This document shows, piece after piece, positions 26,297-34,663 of a stretch of DNA of 38,195 bases. The stretch's first letter is position 1. Each line of letters starts with the position of its first letter. The DNA comes from Bryobacterales bacterium (GTDB taxonomy: Bacteria; Acidobacteriota; Terriglobia; Bryobacterales; Bryobacteraceae), in assembly GCA_020847975.1 (NCBI GenBank), contig JADLBD010000052.1, positions 1 to 38,195 of the forward strand, in the 5' to 3' direction. A program made the position numbers and the translations under genes. The notes beneath the pieces were generated by a model that made no database searches, had not been told where the DNA came from, and was given only the letters and a program-made list of their open reading frames with translations.

Positions 26297-27841
26297 TTAT
26301 TGGTACCGCACATCGTGAATCGAGATCACCCTGTAGTCGAAGACTCCCATAGCTGTAGCGCCGTCCGCCAGTGGAAGCGGAAACAGGGTGCGGCCGCTAA
26401 CGGGCCGCGTCACCACCAATCCGATAATGCCGTCAGCGGAGCCGGCAAGAAGGCGCAGGTATCGGGAGGGAATGGTCACTTGCCCTGTGGGCGATTCGGT
26501 ACGGCACTCGAGGTAATCTCCGCTCATTCGAGGCTGTATCACTACGGCGACTCGCTCGCCCGCATCCACCGCGTCCAGCGAATACTCGATCTTCAAGTCC
26601 TCGTTCAATGTCACAAGATCGGGAGGACTCCAAGCCGGGAGCGCGGGGATGGTCACAGCGGTTTCAAATGGCGCAATGTCCTCGCCACCTGGCGCCTGTA
26701 ACCGCCACTCGCCAGCGGGGTTCTCAGGGATGCCGGAACTGACGGAGTAACTTCGGTCCTTTGCCGTCAGCAGGCGCTCCTCTCCGGAAGGCGCCTGCAG
26801 GCTCAACTGTTGTCCCGCATCCCCCAACACGGCCGCGTTGAAAGCGGGCAGCACCACCGGCGCCCCCGACAAGCGAATCCTGCAGGACCGCTGCTCCTCC
26901 GGATTGACGAGATAGAGCACTCTGTCCGCGTCCGCCAGTTCAAAACGTGCGGTGGCCCGCATCAGGCTCTCGCTGAAAAACAGGTCAATGGAAGGGTGTC
27001 CAATCCGGATTCGCCCATGCTCGTCCAAGGTCCGCAGCGAGTCTTCGCCGAGCCCCCAGGGATGTGCGCAGACGCCTTCCTTGGCCATGGGGAGAAACAT
27101 TGCCCGGGTTTCTCCAATGTCGCGAACACGCAAGAAAACCGGCACATAGCAACTTTCAGGCGCCGGATCGGGGATCCGGAAATCGACTGCATCAAAGCCC
27201 TCGCCGAATACGTCCCGCTCCAGGTAGGACGCAGGCACAGTCTGTTCCCCAATAACTAATTGCAGATCGCCGGCTGCTACAAGGCCAAGACCGGTTGTCA
27301 TAATCGTCACGCTGGCTCCCGGACGAAGCGGTTCCGCCATCCTTACCGGCGGGGTGAACACGGAAACGCGCGACCGCACGAGATTGACATCCACGCTTCC
27401 GTTCACCGGATTCACGCCAGGGTAGTAGAACCGCAGCGTCGCACTGCCAGGTTCCGTGTCGAGCGGAATCCGGGCGCCTAACGGCTGGCATCGAGGTGGA
27501 GCCCCGGTTGCCATGCCCTCGGGCAGGGACCTTAGACGGATGAAGCGTTCCGGTCCGTCCCCTATCCTCAGCCATAGTTGCGCCAGATCCGGGATCATGC
27601 CGCAGACAAAAGACATTCTTCCGTCCGCGAACTGGCCAGTCATATTGACCGCAACAAACGAGCCCGGGGCTACCTTGTCTACCCGCACGTACACGCCCGA
27701 GGTAAAGCCGCCGTTAGACGCCCCGCGGTATTCCAGCGCATCCACAGGCAACGACACTGTCATGCGGTAAGAATCGGGAACTTGTGCTCGTGTCACTGGG
27801 AGCAGGCCCGCGAGCACCAGTAAACAGGGCTTTATCGCCAT
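26297..27841 (-). CDS. secreted protein with IPT-like domain (Solibacter paralogue family type)
   Basis: A 514-aa protein with a signal peptide (MAIKPCLLVLAGLLPVTRA). It is largely beta-structured. Around residues 165-250 the pattern GASVTIMTTGLG, then VIGEQTVPASY, FDAVDFRIP and CYVPVFLRV matches the IPT/TIG-like fold of the TIGR03437 type, a paralogue family expanded in Solibacter and named for it. The rest is not recognised. The DNA between this gene and the kinase upstream holds the second copy of the hairpin. Its role is probably extracellular or periplasmic binding; this is inference. Confidence 0.7.
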   Translation of the reverse strand: MAIKPCLLVLAGLLPVTRAQVPDSYRMTVSLPVDALEYRGASNGGFTSGVYVRVDKVAPGSFVAVNMTGQFADGRMSFVCGMIPDLAQLWLRIGDGPERFIRLRSLPEGMATGAPPRCQPLGARIPLDTEPGSATLRFYYPGVNPVNGSVDVNLVRSRVSVFTPPVRMAEPLRPGASVTIMTTGLGLVAAGDLQLVIGEQTVPASYLERDVFGEGFDAVDFRIPDPAPESCYVPVFLRVRDIGETRAMFLPMAKEGVCAHPWGLGEDSLRTLDEHGRIRIGHPSIDLFFSESLMRATARFELADADRVLYLVNPEEQRSCRIRLSGAPVVLPAFNAAVLGDAGQQLSLQAPSGEERLLTAKDRSYSVSSGIPENPAGEWRLQAPGGEDIAPFETAVTIPALPAWSPPDLVTLNEDLKIEYSLDAVDAGERVAVVIQPRMSGDYLECRTESPTGQVTIPSRYLRLLAGSADGIIGLVVTRPVSGRTLFPLPLADGATAMGVFDYRVISIHDVRYQ

Positions 27842-27881
27842 TTCCGCATTATGGCATGCCTGTTGCTCCCGGTTGCTCAGC

Positions 27882-27913
27882 GCCGGCTCTACTGCTGCGG
27901 AGGTGGAGCCGGC
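27882..27913. terminator. second copy of the GCCGGCTC hairpin at the end of the kinase gene
   Basis: The stem GCCGGCTC/GAGCCGGC with a 16-nt loop repeats that at 26208-26239; loops agree at 13 of 16 positions and 18 consecutive bases from the loop through the 3' arm are identical. Here the stem can extend to ten pairs (27880-27915). It overlaps the last codons and the stop of the minus-strand kinase gene. Confidence 0.6.
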
Positions 27914-29472
27914 GCTCGCACCAGGATGCGTCCGGAGTCCTTGACCGTCAGTGTGCGGTCCAGAACCACCACATCCTTCACCGTCAGTTTCACATGGTGA
28001 TCCCCGGTCGGAAGCTCGATCTCGGTGGGAGCAGGGGATGCCAGGGTCCGGCCATTAATCGTGATCGCCGCGCCGCTCAGGCTCGCGTCGAAGACGATGG
28101 TGCCCTGTGCTTTCGACAAAATGATGGAAATCTCCGGATACCCGGGCACATCCACTTTAGCCGTCCCCAGGCGGTAACCGTCGAGGAACGCCGTCAGATG
28201 GTGGGCGCCGGCCGTCAACTCGCGAGCGCACGGACTGAAGCACAAGGCCGAGGCGTCTCCATCGAAGATTATGCGCGCTCCCGTGGGAGTGGTGGAAACG
28301 CGTACCGCAGCCCGCTCGACTGGTTTCGGAACCTCCGGCTTCACAACAGGCGCGGTCACGGCTGGTTCAGCCTTCTCGACCGGAGGCGCCTCGAGCGGCG
28401 GCCTCCGCGCTTTGCGCACGCCGGCAGGCCGCTCTTCCACGCGTTCAGCCTGGCGCGGCTTCACTGCCGGCGCCGCGGGCTCCTTCTGGGCAACGCTGGG
28501 CTCCCTGCGAGGTTCCACCACTGCCGCTGCCCGCGGGGCCGGTTTATCCGATGAGGCCTGCCGCGGCAGCGCCGCCCAAATTCCTCCAAGAACCGCCGCC
28601 ACGCCCAATGCGCCGCCGAGCATTGTTAAGGTGAGGTGTTTCGGTTGTCCTATTGGCGGGATCGGGGTCATCTCGGGAGAAGGAGCGAGCACACCGCGCA
28701 AGGCGGCTACAAACTCCCGGCAGGTTGCGAACCGTCCGGCGGGATCTTTGGCCAGTGCCCGCTCGAACACCCGGTCCACCTGATGCCCCAATCCGGTGGG
28801 CGCAGCCGGATCCTGGAGGATCTTGTAGATCAACGAAGAGATCTGTTCGGCGTCAAACGGCTTGCGCTGGGAAATCAACTCAAACGCCAGCGCCGCAAAC
28901 GCAAACTGGTCCGTCTTTGGCGTCGCCTTTTCATCCCGGATCTGTTCCGGCGACATGTAGGCCGGCGTTCCGAAGAATCCGACGGTGGTTTCGCGTGATG
29001 TGAGACGCGCTACGCCGAAGTCCGCAATCTTCGGCTGGCCGTCCCGAGTCAGCAGAATGTTCGCCGGCTTGATGTCGCGGTGAATGACGCCGCTGTGGTG
29101 CGCGTGGTCGAGCGCCTCCGCCAGTCTTTCGAGCAACGCCAACGCTGCATCCCGCGGGATTGGCCCTTGCGACATACGGACGGCAAGCGGCACCCCATCG
29201 ACATACTCCATCACCACGCAGGTGTAGGCATCCGCCTGCACTACGTCATAGATCTTGATGATTGCCGGATGTTGCAGGATCCCTGCCGAACTCGCTTCCC
29301 GGATCAGACGCTCCCGGTAAACGTTGGCCTGTCTGGGGTCCGTCAGTTGCGAGAAGTTGACGGTCTTGATGGCGACTGGCCGGGCGATGGCCGGGTCCTC
29401 TCCCAGGTACACCACGCCCATAGCTCCGCGGCCGATCTCGCGATGAACCACGTAGCGGCCCGCCCGTACCAT
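27889..29472 (-). CDS. Ser/Thr protein kinase with C-terminal PEGA domains
   Basis: The 527-aa protein has an intact Hanks-type kinase domain (residues 7-260): GRGAMGVVY at 14-22, Lys36 in VAIK, HRDIKPANIL from 131, DFG at 151-153 and MSPE. A membrane helix follows (about 280-302), then a Pro/Ala/Glu/Lys-rich linker (305-385) and two PEGA-type beta domains (about 390-450 and 455-520), including VSTTPTGARIIFDGD and GYPEISIILSK. Such kinases are anchored in the inner membrane with the PEGA part in the periplasm, where it may sense the cell wall or surface structures. Catalytic residues are all present. No substrate (e.g. FHA) gene is adjacent. Confidence 0.93.
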   Translation of the reverse strand: MVRAGRYVVHREIGRGAMGVVYLGEDPAIARPVAIKTVNFSQLTDPRQANVYRERLIREASSAGILQHPAIIKIYDVVQADAYTCVVMEYVDGVPLAVRMSQGPIPRDAALALLERLAEALDHAHHSGVIHRDIKPANILLTRDGQPKIADFGVARLTSRETTVGFFGTPAYMSPEQIRDEKATPKTDQFAFAALAFELISQRKPFDAEQISSLIYKILQDPAAPTGLGHQVDRVFERALAKDPAGRFATCREFVAALRGVLAPSPEMTPIPPIGQPKHLTLTMLGGALGVAAVLGGIWAALPRQASSDKPAPRAAAVVEPRREPSVAQKEPAAPAVKPRQAERVEERPAGVRKARRPPLEAPPVEKAEPAVTAPVVKPEVPKPVERAAVRVSTTPTGARIIFDGDASALCFSPCARELTAGAHHLTAFLDGYRLGTAKVDVPGYPEISIILSKAQGTIVFDASLSGAAITINGRTLASPAPTEIELPTGDHHVKLTVKDVVVLDRTLTVKDSGRILVRAPAPPPQQ

Positions 29473-29492
29473 CCCTCTATCCTAACGCTCCG

Positions 29493-30698
29493 CTAAGCGG
29501 CGGGTTTCAAGACAGTACATACCGACGCGCAGATGGGACCGCCGATATTGAATGTAGCGGCTGCTCGAGCATCCGGCACTTGTGATTCACGCGGCACTTT
29601 TCCTAACAGTTGCCACGACGCCCATCCCACCATCGAGACGCCCGTTGCTCCGATCGGGTGGCCTTTGGCAATGAGGCCGCCTGAAGTATTGATGCCGCAT
29701 TCGCCCGACGGCGCGGCCCTGCCTTCACGCCAATACCGGGCCCCGCGCCCGTATTCCGCCTTGCCGATCACCTCCGCGCCGATGGCTCCCATTACCGAGA
29801 AGCAATCGTGGACTTCGGCCACGTTGATGTCTTTCGGCGTGAGTCCGGCCATCGCGTAGGCTTTCGACATCGCGCAGTAAGCGCCCTTGGGCCGCAGGAC
29901 TTCCCGGCCTTCCTTACGCAGCGGATCCGTCGCCTGGGCGTAACCCGCAATCTCGACGCAATCCGATTTCGCAACACCCAGCTTCGCGAGTCCCTCTTCC
30001 GTCGCCAGGATCATGGCCGCGTAGCCGTCCGTGATCTGAGAGCAATCGTAGGTCTTCAACGGCAGACCCTCCACCACGTAGCGGTTCACGCCTTCGATCT
30101 TCATGGCCTGTTCCAGCGTGATCTGGACTTTGCGCATCTGCGCGTAGGGGTTGTGCCGGGCGGCGCAATACTCCTGGACGGCGATGCTTGCCAGGTCTTC
30201 CTCGGTGACGCCGTGCGCCGCCATGTAGTCCCGCATCACCTCCGCGAACAAATGCGGAAATACAAACACTTTTCCCTCGCGTTCATCCGGGTGCGAGAAA
30301 TAGCCGAGCGCCTTGCCCACCAGCTTTCCGTCCATCTTGCCCTCGGCATCGCGCATCTTTTCATAACCTACGGCAATGCCGGTCTCGCCCCATCCCTGTT
30401 GCAGCTTGCCGATGACGGAAAGGATCGCCTGCCCTCCGCTGGCGCAGGCATTTTCCACCGCCTCGATCGGCTTACCCTCGAGTCCCGGCGTCATCGCCAT
30501 CAACCCGGAGAGCAGCCCCTGCTCGTTGAGCGTCATGTTGCAGGCGGCGCCGATCGAGCCCACGTCCAGCGCCCGCGCGGGCGCATGGATTTCCGCGCAG
30601 ACTCCGGAAACTGCGTTGTCGATGATCTGCGGAACAGTCATCCCCAACAGCTTGCCAAACGGGGATTGATGATAGGCGGCAATATAGATGCGTTTCAT
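29493..30698 (-). CDS. thiolase-family acyl-CoA acetyltransferase (SCP-x-like thiolase)
   Basis: A 401-aa protein of the non-classical thiolase group: nucleophile Cys in NACASGGQAI (about residue 92), EVHDCFS where the family has its catalytic region, HPIGATG with the conserved His, and a C-terminal Cys in GPICASVC. It could cleave or condense acyl-CoA esters; the specific substrate is unknown. The ATG at 30698 overlaps the stop of the SRPBCC gene (ATGA) and AGAGGA lies upstream; a longer reading frame to 30848 runs into that gene and is not favoured. It is the last gene of an operon with the membrane/SRPBCC protein and a GbsR-type regulator, so its expression is probably under that regulator. 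Confidence 0.9.
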   Translation of the reverse strand: MKRIYIAAYHQSPFGKLLGMTVPQIIDNAVSGVCAEIHAPARALDVGSIGAACNMTLNEQGLLSGLMAMTPGLEGKPIEAVENACASGGQAILSVIGKLQQGWGETGIAVGYEKMRDAEGKMDGKLVGKALGYFSHPDEREGKVFVFPHLFAEVMRDYMAAHGVTEEDLASIAVQEYCAARHNPYAQMRKVQITLEQAMKIEGVNRYVVEGLPLKTYDCSQITDGYAAMILATEEGLAKLGVAKSDCVEIAGYAQATDPLRKEGREVLRPKGAYCAMSKAYAMAGLTPKDINVAEVHDCFSVMGAIGAEVIGKAEYGRGARYWREGRAAPSGECGINTSGGLIAKGHPIGATGVSMVGWASWQLLGKVPRESQVPDARAAATFNIGGPICASVCTVLKPAA

Positions 30699-31963
30699 TC
30701 CACGTCCTCTGCTTTCATTCTCCCATTGTTTACCGGCTGTTCCTCGCCATTTGCGCCACTTTGTACGGGGCCTTGAAGAGTCGCTCTCTCTTGAATATTC
30801 GCGAGCACCATCCCGTGGATCTCGTGAATGATGGCATCCGACCACCACCTCCAGTACTGCTCCGGCCAGAGATGATGCTGGTACCAGGTAGTGGCCTCCA
30901 GCCTGGTTCGCCCGTGGGAGAGCGCGGTCAACCGGAACTCGCCCTGCCGTGAAACGAGAAAACCTTCAAGGTGCGGCGGATGGATCTTGGCGTACGGCGA
31001 CCACTCCTCCATCGGCAGCGGATTCGAAGCCACACGGAAGCGCAATTGCCGCGGTTCGTCCCAGATGAGGACCGGTTCCACTAACTTGCCGGTGGAGAAA
31101 TCGCAATAGCGAATCGCCGAAGGGCCGGTTCCCTCGATGTGGGAGGCGCGCGGGTAGGCCACGCCGGCGCGGAAAATAAGGCTCTCCGGTTTGCGCAGCG
31201 CCGCTGGTTGCAGAACGGTCTGCCAGACCATCTCCACTGGGGCCTCTATCTGGATGCTGGTAGTCACTGCAAACAGGCCGGGCTTGGGAGCAATCGCGTG
31301 CTCCACATCCACTCCCGCCGGAGAGATGCCGAAAAGCAGCAGCATCGCCAACGGACCTTGGGCCACGGCGTGGCCCTGCATTGCTCGCGCCGCAAGCCCA
31401 CCCAAGATAGACAGCGGCAGGGCGATGGGCAGCGCCATCATGAGGCAGAGCGCTCCTTCAATGGCCACGAATAGCAGCGCCAAACCGACCACCAGAACCA
31501 CGATTGAGGAACAGAGCACGGCATCCCCTCCTCCCAACGGACGGTTGTGGCCCACCGCCGACGTCACGACGAATCCCAGCGCGAACGGTAGCAGCACAAA
31601 GAGAGCTACTCCATAAAGTGAGTACATGACGGTGATCATCACCACAGACAGCACGGTCAGCGGGACACCGAGAAAGAGACTGTAGAATAGGGCTGCTCCC
31701 CAAATACCCCCCACGTTCTCCGGCCGGGGTCTTCGTTCCCGCAGCCACATCCAGAAGATCGCCGCGGAGGCGTACGCCAGCGCCGCGACGGCCACCACGC
31801 CCCATCCGTCCAGCGTTACCGGGCGCCCGCCGCGCCATCCAGTAACAGGCTGGAGATAATTCCACCAGCCCTTATCTCCCAGCCGCCAATAGGCAAGTAG
31901 ACGCAGAGCATTGTGAACCAACCCAAGATACGCCGCCAGTCCCAACGGATGACGCCAGTTCAT
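30695..31963 (-). CDS. multi-pass membrane protein with C-terminal SRPBCC (START-like) domain
   Basis: A 422-aa protein. The first about 240 residues contain five to six hydrophobic membrane segments (LGLAAYLGLVHNALRLLAYW, GALFYSLFLGVPLTVLSVVM-like, and an Ala/Leu-rich stretch). The C-terminal about 150 residues form a SRPBCC/polyketide cyclase-like domain: VTTSIQIEAPVEMVWQTVLQ, then EWDEPRQLRFRV-type strands and RTRLEATTWYQH before the last helix. SRPBCC domains bind hydrophobic ligands. The ATG at 31963 overlaps the stop of the regulator gene (ATGA). Its position between a regulator and a thiolase suggests a link to lipid or acyl-CoA handling; this is inference. Confidence 0.75.
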   Translation of the reverse strand: MNWRHPLGLAAYLGLVHNALRLLAYWRLGDKGWWNYLQPVTGWRGGRPVTLDGWGVVAVAALAYASAAIFWMWLRERRPRPENVGGIWGAALFYSLFLGVPLTVLSVVMITVMYSLYGVALFVLLPFALGFVVTSAVGHNRPLGGGDAVLCSSIVVLVVGLALLFVAIEGALCLMMALPIALPLSILGGLAARAMQGHAVAQGPLAMLLLFGISPAGVDVEHAIAPKPGLFAVTTSIQIEAPVEMVWQTVLQPAALRKPESLIFRAGVAYPRASHIEGTGPSAIRYCDFSTGKLVEPVLIWDEPRQLRFRVASNPLPMEEWSPYAKIHPPHLEGFLVSRQGEFRLTALSHGRTRLEATTWYQHHLWPEQYWRWWSDAIIHEIHGMVLANIQERATLQGPVQSGANGEEQPVNNGRMKAEDVE

Positions 31964-32499
31964 TTCCTGCTCCCGGCCAGCAGCTTTCTCACCTTCCCCC
32001 GCAACTTCACCAGCCCCGCCAGCGCGCCCTTCGGCATCTTCTGGAAGTCCTGGTAGAACCCGCACATCGAGTCGAAGAAGGCGAGCATCGCCTCAATTCT
32101 CGCCGCTGTGTACTGGTCCTCTTTTGCCGCCGCGGCTTGGGCTACGCAGTCGCGCAGCATGGCAACGGTGGGGTCCACCTCCCGCCGCTTTCGTTCGGCC
32201 ACGATGATCTCGAACATCTCCCACACATCCTTGAGCGATTCGAAGTGGTCGCGGCGGTCGCCCAATACGTGAACCACCTTAACGATGCCCCACCCTTGCA
32301 ACTCGCGCAGACTGCTGCTCACGTTGGAGCGGGCGACGGAGAGGGTGGCGGCGATCTCTTCGGCGTGCAGGGGACGGGGAGAGAGATAGAGCAGGGCGTG
32401 GATTTGGGCGACGGTGCGGTTGATGCCCCAGCGGGCGCCCATTTCGCCCCAGTGGAGGACGAATCTCTGCGCAACGGGAGTGAGTGAAGTATCGGACAT
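31960..32499 (-). CDS. GbsR/MarR-type transcriptional regulator
   Basis: The 179-aa protein has a winged helix-turn-helix (about residues 25-95: HAEEIAATLSVARSNVSSSL, then a wing in VLGDRRDHFES) and a C-terminal helical part, matching the GbsR/OpuAR group of the MarR superfamily. The start ATG 32499 is directly beside a strong palindrome (32498-32517). It is the first gene of a three-gene operon (SRPBCC, thiolase) and divergent from the dienelactone hydrolase. Autoregulation through the palindrome is the simplest reading; the ligand is not known. Confidence 0.88.
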   Translation of the reverse strand: MSDTSLTPVAQRFVLHWGEMGARWGINRTVAQIHALLYLSPRPLHAEEIAATLSVARSNVSSSLRELQGWGIVKVVHVLGDRRDHFESLKDVWEMFEIIVAERKRREVDPTVAMLRDCVAQAAAAKEDQYTAARIEAMLAFFDSMCGFYQDFQKMPKGALAGLVKLRGKVRKLLAGSRK

Positions 32500-32517
32500 T
32501 TCTGTAAATACAGAAAT
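32498..32517. promoter_or_regulatory. 20-bp palindromic operator at the start of the regulator gene
   Basis: ATTTCTGTA and TACAGAAAT form a perfect 9-bp dyad around AA. It abuts the regulator start codon on the minus strand and lies about 95 bp upstream of the divergent dienelactone hydrolase start, so one bound dimer could control both directions. A half-site like repeat (AACAGATAA) follows directly. Confidence 0.65.
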
Positions 32518-32611
32518 AACAGATAAAGCTGGATCCGTCAAGCCGCCTCTTGCCTGTCCCGTGCGCACTTCCAGGAATGATATAGTCTCCGCCAAGGGGG
32601 GGCATTCGATC

Positions 32612-33526
32612 TTGGAGCCTACGAAACCGAAAATTCCGCGCGAAGCGATTGAACTCTACAACCTTTTCATTCACAACGAGATCAGCCGCCGCGACTTCAC
32701 CGAGGGCGTGCAGCGGCTTGCCGCGGGCGGGTGGATGGCATCCGCGATCATTCAGGCGCTGATGCCGGACTATGCGCTGGGACAGCAGATATCGAGGACA
32801 GACGACCGGATCAAGGCAACCTACGAAACGGTACCCTCACCGGAAGGGAACGGAAGCATTCGAGGCTATCTCGTCCGGCCTGTCAGCGCCGACACTCGAT
32901 CGGCGGCGCCCGCCAAACTCCCCGGGATCATCGTCATTCACGAGAACCGCGGCCTCAATCCGCATATCGAGGACGTCGCGCGCCGGTTCGCTCTCGAGAA
33001 CTTCATGGCGTTTGCGCCGGACGCGCTCACCTCGGCGGGAGGGTTCCCCGGCGATGACTATCATGGCGGCCAGTTGTTCGCCAAGATTGACCGCAACAAG
33101 ATGACCGAAGATTTCGTGGCCGCCGCGCTGTGGCTCAAATCCCGTCCGGATTGCACGGGCCAGATCGGCGCAACCGGTTTCTGTTACGGAGGGGGCATGT
33201 CGAACACGCTGGCCGTGCGGCTGGGAGACCGCATCAAGGCGGCGGCGCCGTTTTATGGCGCGCCTCCCGCCAGGGATGACGTGGGAAAGATCAAGGCGGC
33301 CATTCTTGTCCACCATGGGGAACTCGACAAGCGGCTGGCCTCCACATGGCCTGCCTACGACCTCGCATTGAAAGAAGCCAATGTCCCACATGAAGGTTAT
33401 ATCTACGCGGGCTCCGGTCACGGTTTCCATTGTGATGCGACGCCGGAGCGCTACAACAGAGCGGCGGCTGAGCTGGCTTGGAAGCGCACCGTGGACTGGT
33501 TCAACAAATATGTGCGCGTCGTCTAG
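32612..33526 (+). CDS. dienelactone hydrolase family protein with twin-arginine leader
   Basis: The 304-aa protein has the alpha/beta hydrolase triad of the DLH family: Cys in GFCYGGG, Asp in HGELDK and His in GSGHGFH. The N-terminal part carries ISRRDFTEGVQRLAAGGW, a twin-arginine motif followed by a hydrophobic stretch, so export by the Tat route is likely. The TTG at 32612 is chosen: AAGGGGG lies nine bases upstream and the upstream part of the frame would cross the operator and the divergent regulator gene. It is divergent from the regulator, with the palindrome in between. Substrate is unknown; family members open lactones or esters. Its end overlaps that of the convergent aldolase gene by four bases. 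Confidence 0.88.
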   Translation: MEPTKPKIPREAIELYNLFIHNEISRRDFTEGVQRLAAGGWMASAIIQALMPDYALGQQISRTDDRIKATYETVPSPEGNGSIRGYLVRPVSADTRSAAPAKLPGIIVIHENRGLNPHIEDVARRFALENFMAFAPDALTSAGGFPGDDYHGGQLFAKIDRNKMTEDFVAAALWLKSRPDCTGQIGATGFCYGGGMSNTLAVRLGDRIKAAAPFYGAPPARDDVGKIKAAILVHHGELDKRLASTWPAYDLALKEANVPHEGYIYAGSGHGFHCDATPERYNRAAAELAWKRTVDWFNKYVRVV

Positions 33527-34311
33527 GCATGAACGCACATCTCCCGGATCGATTTCGTTAAAGCCCGGGCCGTATTGTTGAGCAGCACCGCATCCGAACC
33601 CGACGCAATGAAACGGAAGCCGAGATCGTGGTAGTGAGCGAAGTCGCCCGGTTTCGGCAGGAGAATCCCCAGCGATTTCCGGTTCCGCTTCGCCGCCGCA
33701 ATCGTGCGGTCTATCGCCCGTAAGAAATCCGGATGATTGAATTCGCCCAGCACGCCGTAGGAGTGCGACAGATCCGAAGGGCCAATGAAGAGCACATCCA
33801 CTCCCGGTTCGCCGGCGATGGCGTCGACGTTCTCGACAGCCAGCCGGGTCTCGATCTGCACAATGGTCAGTAGCGCCGTGGCTGATTCTTCGAGATAGGG
33901 ACGGAAGTTCGATCCGTATTCACATGCGCGGTTGGAGAATGCCACGCCGCGCACTCCAAGCGGCGGATATCGCATGGCGGCGGCGGCATCCCGGGCTTCC
34001 TCGGCGGTGTCAATGCGGGGAAACATGATTCCATGCGCCCCCATGTCCAGCACGCGGTGCGCCCTCTGTCTGACATTCGACTCCACGCGCACGATGGCCG
34101 CCGCGGGAGTGCCCGAGAGCGCCTGCAGTTGGTGCAACGCCTCAATTTCCCCTCCCGCGCCGTGCTCGAGATCGATCAGCGCCCAATCGTAGCCGGCATT
34201 CCCCATCAGTTCGCTGGCCAGCGGCGACCCTAAGGAAAGAAAACAACCCAATACCGTGTCGCCGTCAGCCAGCCGTCGTTTGAGAGCGGAAGCTCTTTGC
34301 TGCACATTCAT
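33523..34311 (-). CDS. HpcH/HpaI-type aldolase (2-keto-3-deoxy-sugar acid or related)
   Basis: Class II pyruvate aldolase of 262 aa. Visible family motifs: ALIDLEHG near residue 42, VRQRAHRVLDMGAHGIMFPR, VQIET (metal-binding Glu) and LFIGPSDLS (metal-binding Asp). Such enzymes cleave 4-hydroxy-2-keto acids such as 2-keto-3-deoxyglucarate or 4-hydroxy-2-ketoheptanedioate to pyruvate and an aldehyde; the sequence does not tell which. The ATG at 34311 has GAAAGGAGTG upstream; a longer frame to 34461 lacks one. It is convergent with the dienelactone hydrolase, and both could serve aromatic or sugar-acid breakdown. Confidence 0.9.
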   Translation of the reverse strand: MNVQQRASALKRRLADGDTVLGCFLSLGSPLASELMGNAGYDWALIDLEHGAGGEIEALHQLQALSGTPAAAIVRVESNVRQRAHRVLDMGAHGIMFPRIDTAEEARDAAAAMRYPPLGVRGVAFSNRACEYGSNFRPYLEESATALLTIVQIETRLAVENVDAIAGEPGVDVLFIGPSDLSHSYGVLGEFNHPDFLRAIDRTIAAAKRNRKSLGILLPKPGDFAHYHDLGFRFIASGSDAVLLNNTARALTKSIREMCVHA

Positions 34312-34663
34312 CACGCAACACTCCTTTCGGTTCTGCAAGTTGAGGATGTGGCGCCGCTCCCGGTCCGGACCGGACGAACAAAGGGGTAACGGCCGGAACG
34401 CGGCAGCCCACAAGCCATTAGGTTTCCGGGCATCCACTGATATCAGCAAGAACGTGCCCAAACGACATCTACCGGTCTAACCGCGTCCAGTAAACCAACT
34501 TCCTCCTGGAACCACAAAAGAGGTGCGTGGAATCACGCAATTCCGATAACTGCTTGGGTCAAGGAGGGTGAGCGCGATCGTATCCAAGTGCGCAGAAATG
34601 GCAGAATCCGTATCCCCTCGGTGGCGGCGTGTCAATCGATAGGCGATATACTGGAAAAGTTTT
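34312..34663. other. intergenic region between aldolase and gamma-glutamyltransferase
   Basis: A 352-bp divergent gap with no convincing gene. It contains the perfect 12-bp palindrome CGGTCCGGACCG (34361-34372). A TATACT hexamer (34649-34654) just before the gamma-glutamyltransferase start has no good -35 partner. Otherwise I see nothing in it. Confidence 0.4.
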
